From Zoroaster sp. YZ-2022 (Eukaryota > Echinodermata > Asteroidea > Forcipulatida > Zoroasteridae): DNA of 64,000 bases. A program made the position numbers and the translations under genes. Positions 53,501 through 62,500 of the stretch are shown here, piece by piece (the first letter of the stretch is position 1; the number at the start of each line of letters is the position of its first letter). The notes beneath the pieces are model-generated. The model was given only the letters and a program-made list of their open reading frames with translations, had not been told where the DNA came from and made no database searches. The stretch covers positions 7,493,500 through 7,557,499 of the forward strand of contig CM055835.1 in assembly GCA_029582265.1 (NCBI GenBank). The letters are read 5' to 3'.

Positions 53501-56500
53501 CTACATGTAGTATGCAGATCAGTGTATTTCTGGTTTTCTAAATGATTACCACCTCAATCAAGTTGATATTTCATGCAATTTACATTACATGAACAGCAAT
53601 TGGAAGTATGTAGATCTAAATTAGTTGGATTAACTTTACAAAGAAGTATTGTAGTTGAGAGGATACACTGGTTAGCAATTTGTATGGTCATTTGAATACA
53701 GAGTTTGCATTTAAATATTAATATGTTAGTATATTTCCTTCCTGCAAATAAGCTGACAGACCACTGAAACCAAAGCAAAGCCATAAAAATGAGAAAAGCT
53801 GAGATGTTAACATAGTGTAACGTCCGAAACATAGTTAGGGTTAAATCTAAAAAAAATTCAGCCAATGTACTTTTTCAATTTTTTTTTTCATATAAGTATT
53901 TTGCATCATCCATTGTTTACATGCAATAAGTTTGACCCCCAAAAAGCCAGTCCTACAATGCCAGACAAAAACTTTAAATAGTGAAACCCAGTATTTTCGG
54001 CTATTTTTGATTTTAAAGCAATGTAAATGCAATTGGTTGTGATAGAAACTCAAAATTGGCATAAATAATCTCTGAACCATGCTCTTAACATTAACATTCA
54101 TTGCTAAAGTAGGCAAATAAAGCATGAGTTGAATTTCACAATTTTGAGATATCAACAGTTTGTAGTAAAACATAAGAGTGTTGTTAATGTTCAAGTATGT
54201 TTCACAAGTTTAGAGATAGATTTAAGCTCAGGCTTTTGAATTTCTCAGAAATATAAATTGTTTGGATGAGAAAAATACATGTTTGAAGTGTGTTGACTTA
54301 TTTTCATTTTTGACCCTCTTGGTTGACACAAATGGTATATGTTAAAAAAACCAGAGCCAAATGCATCCATACTTTATAAGAATCAAGAGATATGTATAGA
54401 AACCAACCAATGTCTGTAAATGCATCCATACTTGATAAGAATCAAGAGATATGTACAGAAACCAACCAATGTCTGTAAATGCATCCATACTTTATAAGAA
54501 TCAAGAGATATGTATAGAAACCAACCGATGTCAGTAAATGCATCCATACTTGATAAGAATCAAGAGATATGTACAGAAACCAACCGATGTCTGTAAATGC
54601 ATCCATACTTGATAAGAATCAAGAGATATGTACAGAAACCAACCGATGTCTGTAAATGCATCCATACTTGATAAGAATCAAGAGATATGTACAGAAACCA
54701 ACCGATGTCTGTAAATGCATCCATACTTTATAAGAATCAAGAGATATGTACAGAAACCAACCAATGTCTGTAAATGCATCCATACTTGATAAGAATCAAG
54801 AGATATGTATAGAAACCAACCAATGTCTGTAAATGCATCCATACTTGATAAGAATCAAGAGATATGTACAGAAACCAACCAATGTCTGTAAATGCATCCA
54901 CACTTTATAAGAATCAAGAGATATGTACAGAAACCAACCAATGTCTGTAAATGCATCCACACTTGATAAGAATCAAGAGATATGTACAGAAACCAACCAA
55001 TGTCTGTAAATGCATCCACACTTGATAAGAATCAAGAGATATGTATAGAAACCAACCAATGTCTGTAAATGCATCCACACTTGATAAGAATCAAGAGATA
55101 TGTATAGAAACCAACCAATGTCTGTAAATGCATCCATACTTGATAAGAATCAAGAGATATGTACAGAAACCAACCAATGTCTGTAAATGCATCCATACTT
55201 TATAAGAATCAAGAGATATGTATAGAAACCAACCGATGTCAGTAAATGCATCCATACTTGATAAGAATCAAGAGATATGTATAGAAACCAACCGATGTCA
55301 GTAAATGCATCCATACTTGATAAGAATCAAGAGATATGTATAGAAACCAACCAATGTCTGTAAATGCATCCATACTTGATAAGAATCAAGAGATATGTAC
55401 AGAAACCAACCGATGTCTGTAAATGCATCCATACTTTATAAGAATCAAGAGATATGTATAGAAACCAACCGATGTCTGTAAATGCATCCATACTTGATAA
55501 GAATCAAGAGATATGTACAGAAACCAACCAATGTCTGTAAATGCATCCATACTTGATAAGAATCAAGAGATATGTACAGAAACCAACCGATGTCTGTAAA
55601 TGCATCCATACTTTATAAGAATCAAGAGATATGTACAGAAACCAACCGATGTCTGTAAATGCATCCATACTTGATAAGAATCAAAAGATATGTACAGAAA
55701 CCAACCGATGTCTGTAAATGCATCCACACTTGATAAGAATCAAGAGATATGTACAGAAACCAACCAATGTCTGTAAATGCATCCACACTTGATAAGAATC
55801 AAGAGATATGTACAGAAACCAACCAATGTCTGTAAATGCATCCACACTTGATAAGAATCAAGAGATATGTACAGAAACCAACCGATGTCTGTAAATGCAT
55901 CCACACTTTATAAGAATCAAGAGATATGTACAGAAACCGACCGATGTCTGTAAATGCATCCACACTTTATAAGAATCAAGAGATATGTATAGAAACCAAC
56001 ACTGAAAGTATTTCCAAACTTAAATGTTGTCCTCTGGAAATGTAAATTCCACATTAGAGTGAATACAACCCATCTGGATGCATTTTCACTGTTTTCTCAG
56101 AAACAACACAATGGAATACAGGGGAGTGATTTTTCCGGATTTGTCCAGATTTTCAGATTTTTACAAATCGCAGTGTTGTGATTCTCCGGATTTTCAAGAT
56201 TCAAGCAATAAAGGAAAGCAAAGCAAACGCTCAGAACTATAGATTTCACCCTAGCGCTGTTCACAACAGCGACCCTAATAACCCCCTAGCAAAAATTTAC
56301 GTGGATTTTTCAAAACTGCCCAATCACACCCCTGGAAATAAGATGAAATTTTCACAGGCTGGTCTTTATACATAACTCTTGATTTGTATAAAATATGAAA
56401 ATATTTACAGACAATTTAACCCATATCCGCCGATCTACGTGATAACCCGTAGATATGTAAAACACTACAAACGCCGACCTACGTGATTTTCCGTACCGTG

Positions 56501-59500
56501 TTTTTGTCCAATTCCAATTTACTACATTTTTCCGATGATTGTATTTCATGATTATAGACATGAAATTAGACAAGTCTGACATCATAATAAAGTGCATGTT
56601 CTCCTCTTTCCATCAGTGTATAATGTGTCTGTGTCAGTGATTGTAATATTCTCTAAATAAGGAATCTTTCTGATTGTGTGCAAAAACAATGTATCTCTGT
56701 GCGGGGGCTTAGGCACATACAGTCTTTTGTGTGTTTACATGGTTAGGCGGATATGGGTTAACAAAAGCATGTACTGACTTTAAGATGATAGAGTTCAGAG
56801 AGAGACTCATGGACATTACACATGGTGTTACCACAAACCAAAACGATATGATAGAGTTCATATTGCAAATGTGACTTTGTGAATATAAATGATTTGTCTG
56901 TTTGCATTTCAGATGATATCATAAGACATGTAGCCTGTCAAACATCACTATCAGGCCAGACTACATCTCATTTGTATGTGACTGATGGTATGTTACAAGA
57001 AGAGGAATATTATGATATACCAGGTGAGTGGTATTTAGTGTTCAGTAATATTGAGGTTCAAGCTTATTATTAGTTGCTGTTTCTACATCCTTCCCTGTTT
57101 ATACACACAGTCATGTTTTCTGGGCAAACTGGGGCCCTCTGTCCTGTTCGTAAGTGTGATGTAATTCCAACATAAACCATGCCCACTTAAAAGGACTTAA
57201 ATCAAGCCATATTGGATTTAATAATAATAATAATAATGTGTGGACTTATATAGCGCACTTATCCACCAACTAAGTGGTGCTCAAGGCGCATTATATTATT
57301 ACCCCTGCTCATAAGGCTCATAAGGCTCATAAATCATTCCTGAAACCATCTCAGCTCCCTGGGGAGTATACAGCTCAATTGCTGCCATTACAGCGCATAT
57401 AGGGCTAATCAACCAACTCTGCCCTCACAGGTACCCATTTAACCCCTGGGTGGAGAGAAGCAATTATGGTTAAGTGTCTTGCTCAAGGACACAAGTGTCA
57501 CGGCCGGGATTCGAACCCACATTCTGCTGCTAACACGAGAACTTGAGTCCGGTAAGCTAGACCGCTCGGCCACGACACTCCAATGTCACAAGTCACAACT
57601 GAAGACATTTTATATCGGTAAACTGACAACTGAGGATCTATATTCTCCTTTGTTATAAGTCCTTGAATTGGTCTGTACTATAATGCATATGACATAAAAC
57701 ACAATAAAGGGGGCCACTTTGATTCCGTCACGTTAGCAGTTTTTCCAATGGTTGTTATTTATTTTTAAGTACCTGAAACCAACCAAAAAGTGTTTCAACA
57801 TGTGACTGGACATGCAGGCTTATACTAGAACTAATTTGAGTTGATTTATTTTATTTTTTTATTTTTTTATTTATTTATTTTTTTACCCTCAAATTTCCAT
57901 AAAAATTGGACGGAAAAAGTTACCTCACTTTTCCGTCCATTTGTTGATGGAAATTTTAGGGTAATTAAAAAAATAATAGTAATAATCAACTCAAATTATC
58001 TTTAGGATAAGCATGCATGTCTATTCAAATGTTGAAATTCTTTTTTGGTGGTTTCAGATATTAAAAAAAAAATTACAACCATTAGAAAAACTGCTAACGT
58101 GACAGTAGGAAAGTGGCCCCCTTTATTGTGTTTTATGTCATATGTACAATCACATGTACATCTGTTATGCACTGTCACAAGAAAGTTATAATTATTTCCT
58201 TAGGGAGGTTATTGATCATCTTCACTGAATTAGCCAGAAAACAGGCTTGTGATTTATCAGGATTTGTCATGATTTCAGCTTTTTTTCTTTGCCTCAAAAT
58301 GTTCTTGAAAGAAGAGAAGTAGCCACCAAGGAAATAAAGGAGTAACCTGTATTGTGGAGAGTCTGTACATCCTCACAAATTAAACATCCAGGAGGTTCAG
58401 GGGGCTTTGTCCTCTAGACCAAAGGGAGACCCAGGCCTGCTACCCACAGGAGGTTCAGGGGGCTTTGTCCTCTAGACCAAAGGGGGACTCAGGCCATCTA
58501 CCCATTTTTCAGGATTTTCGACTTTTGTCAAATCGCAGCCTTGAGGAAGATTTGTAACATTTTGTGTTAACAAATGTCTTATCTTTTAGATCATAATTCA
58601 ATAATTACTAGTTTTGTACTTTCTCTTTGAACTCGGACAATTTATTGATTACAAACACTTACATGGAGCAGACTTTAATAATAATAATAATAATATAAAT
58701 TTATATAGCGCAAATTGCAAGTGCCTCTAAGCGCTTACATAGAAGAAAGATACCACAACTGATGAATATTAACATGACAAGAAATTATACAAGAGCAACC
58801 AACTTCACTTTGAGTCCAATTGCAAATATTACAATGATTCCAAAATAGTATTGAGCATTTTGACTTGTTTTTTTTTACATTATCATCAGAGTTGACAGTT
58901 ACTGTTGCATATGTTGTCTGCCATAGGTGTGACACCATTGAGAAATCGCCAGACTAATTCCGTCATGAACACTACATCTCAGTCAAGGAGCAGTAAACCT
59001 GAAGTAGAGGACGGGTGTGAGGGTGATGTACATGCTATTGCCACCCTAGCAACCTATGAGACACTAAGGCACAATCTACATGAAGGCAGGATAATGATGA
59101 ATGTGATTGACACAAGATTATCTGAGATGATCAGATCACATCCAGAGGTAAGATATATCAGAATAAGTCATGATGAGGGTACATGCCATTGCCTTTCTAA
59201 CCCATGGTCAATTGGGTTAATATTTCCCATGTAATCTTTCTTAGCTCCCTACCGAGTTACCATAGTGCTTCAGTGGCTTTATCAAACACAATATCAACCT
59301 GTACCCTCACAGGTACCCTTTTATTCTCCTTGGAGAAGAGAAGCAATTACAGTAAAGTGTATTGCTCAATTCGAACCCAAATTCTGATGACTCAGCCATC
59401 AGAACACAAATGTAATGCAATAAACTGCTCGACCATTACACTGTAGTGCTATTAATAACAGTTTGTATTGTTCTTGTCTTTTTTTGTTCAGTCCTCCAAG

Positions 59501-62500
59501 GATTTACGCAGCATCTCCCATGATGTTCACAAGCTGAAGGCTTATCTGGAGCAGTGCAATCATCAATTAGCACGCTTTTGGAAAGGTCGCTTACCCCAAG
59601 GAGATCAAGTGGCAAGATTGAAACGACGTCTTAAGGAACAGGATAATCTGATGAAGGAGGCCCTCCAGAGGCTGACTACGACCAACCGACTCAAAGAAGA
59701 CATGGAATTAGCTCTCATACAGCAATGTAAGTAAATGTATTAAGACATGCTCTTATTTTTATGGCTGTAAAATAATGAAAAACACAGGTGATACATCTTC
59801 AGTAATCTGTGTTTGAGATCTGTGTACTCAAAATTGTGTTGACTTTTACTGCAAAACTGGTCTGTCTCTGTTCTCAAACCCTTGAGTATAAACTGGTCTG
59901 TCTCTGTTATTTGTTCTCAAACCCTTGAGTATAAACTGGTCTGTTTCTGTTGTTTGTTCTCAAACCCTCGAGTATAAACTGGTCTGTCTCTGTTATTTGT
60001 ACTCAAACCCTTGAGTATAAACTGGTCTGTCTCTGTTATTTGTACTCAAACCCTCGAGTATAAACTGGTCTGTCTCTGTTATTTGTACTCAAACCCTCGA
60101 GTATAAACTGGTCTGTCTCTGTTATTTGTTCTCAAACCCTTGAGTATAAACTGGCCTCTCTCTGTTATTTGTTCTCAAACCCTTGAGTATAAACTGGTCT
60201 GTCTCTGTTATTTGTACTCAAACCCTCGAGTATATAAACTGGTCTGTCTCTGTTATTTGTTCTCAAACCCTTGAGTATAAACTGGTCTGTCTCTGTTATT
60301 TGTTCTCAAACCCTTGAGTATAAACTGGTCTGTCTCTGTTATTTGTTCTCAAACCCTTGAGTATAAACTGGTCTGTCTCTGTTATTTGTTCTCAAACCCT
60401 TGAGTATAAACTGGTCTGTCTCTGTTATTTGTTCTCAAACCCTTGAGTATAAACTGGTGTCTCTGTTATTTGTTCTCAAACCCTTGAGTATAAACTGGTC
60501 TGTCTCTGTTATTTGTTCTCAAACCCTTGAGTATAAACTGGTCTGTCTCTGTTATTTGTTCTCAAACCCTTGAGTATAAACTGGTCTGTCTCTGTTATTT
60601 GTTCTCAAACCCTTGAGTATAAACTGGTCTGTCTCTGTTATTTGTTCTCAAACCCTTGAGTATAAACTGGTCTCTCTGTTATTTGTTCTCAAACCCTTGA
60701 GTATAAACTGGTCTCTCTGTTATTTGTTCTCAAACCCTTGAGTATAAACTGGTCTGTCTCTGTTATTTGTTCTCAAACCCTTGAGTATAAACTGGTCTGT
60801 CTCTGTTATTTGTTCTCAAACCCGTGAGTATAATCTGGTCTGTCTCTGTTATTTGTTCTCAAACCCTTGAGTATAATCTGGTCTGTTTCTGTTATTTGTT
60901 CTGAAACCCTTGAGTATTTACAAGATTGAAGCTACTATATAGCTACTAAAAGCATAATTGACCACAGATTTACACTTACTTGGTGTAAAGTTGATTGTAT
61001 CAAAAACATCCCTTGAAATATTTGTGTTTGATGTACTTCATTGTAACATAATTAGTCAAATAATTTCTCAACTGAATCTTTGATCTTCGTGAGATGAAAA
61101 TTCCACATTGGAATGAATATGGAACATCTGAATGCATTTTCACAATGTTCTCATTATTGACACAATGTTCTCATTATTGACACAGTGTTCTCATTATTGA
61201 CACAGTGTTCTCATTATTGACACAGTGTTCTCATTATTGACACAATGTTCTCATTATTGACACAATGTTCTCATTATTGACACAATGTTCTCATTATTGA
61301 CACAATGTTCTCATTATTGACACAATAATGTTCTCATTATTGACACAGTGTTCTCATTATTGACACAATGTTCTCATTATTGACACAATGTTCTCATTAT
61401 TGACACAGTGTTCTCATTATTGACACAGTGTTCTCATTATTGACACAGTGTTCTCATTATTGACACAGTGTTCTCATTATTGACACAGTGTTCTCATTAT
61501 TGACACAGTGTTCTCATTATTGACACAGTGTTCTCATTATTGACACAGTGTTCTCATTATTGACACAGTGTTCTCATTATTGACACAGTGTTCTCATTAT
61601 TGACACAGTGTTCTCATTATTGACACAGTGTTTTCATTATTGACACAGTGTTCTCATTATTGACACAGTGTTCTCATTATTGACACAGTGTTCTCATTAT
61701 TGACACAGTGTTCTCATTATTGACACAGTGTTCTCATTATTGACACAGTGTTCTCATTATTGACACAGTGTTCTCATTATTGACACAATGAAATAAGCTG
61801 AAACCTTCCAGTAATATTAGAAACTTGTCAACATTTAAATGTCAAATTAAAATGTACCTATAAAATTGTTCTATGTAAACTACTTATGTGTATTACCTTA
61901 GTAAGTTTGTTAATTGTTATCAATGTACAGCTGTATAGTACCCTATTTAGGCTCGTAAAATTTGCAGTTTATTTGTGATTAGTGTTTTGTTTGCTCATCT
62001 GTTTGTCTGTCCATACGTTTTGTCTTGTCTTGTAAGGCATCCCCAACTCTACCGGGATATGCCTCCATTTCATCTTTTTATGTCCAATACTTTTCACCTT
62101 ATTGTAGATTGATTTATTAATACTATTATCTGTATACTGTGACTTGAGAATTGTGAAATGGACATAAATGTGAATGAAATTGAATTGAAACGTTTGACAG
62201 GTTTGTTTCTGTACATATATGTATATCTTGATTGTTACAGTATGAAAGAATGAATGCATTTAAAGACATTTAACCAAATGTGTATACAGGCTTAAATCAT
62301 ACTTGCAGAGATGCCAACATTTACGATTTAGGCGTAATTTTTACGATTTATTGAGTCCAATTACGATTGTACGATCCTTGTATCAATTTTTGGCCAGCCG
62401 CGAAACCAACGATGTAAAGAACCACATGTGTTTACGGCACGCGCACCGTAGTTCATCAGTCGTTTACATGACGAAAACCTTTCGTTAGGCGAATTACTCT

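Larger units (their letters stand above)
50576..54358. mobile_element. 3783-bp DNA transposon with 26-bp perfect inverted ends, inserted in the 59-bp array
   Basis: The ends begin GGCTCTGGTTTTTTTAACAT and are exactly complementary over 26 bp (50576-50601 and 54333-54358). The 4-bp AAAT is duplicated at 50572-50575 and 54359-54362. Inside are at least six copies or variants of GTAACGTCCGAAAC (about 51160, 51334, 51351, 53455 and 53815 forward, 51514 and 51882 inverted) and a nested MITE with a SINE. No transposase is recognisable. A GC-richer stretch (about 53160-53400) is unlike the rest and could be captured sequence. Confidence 0.93.
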
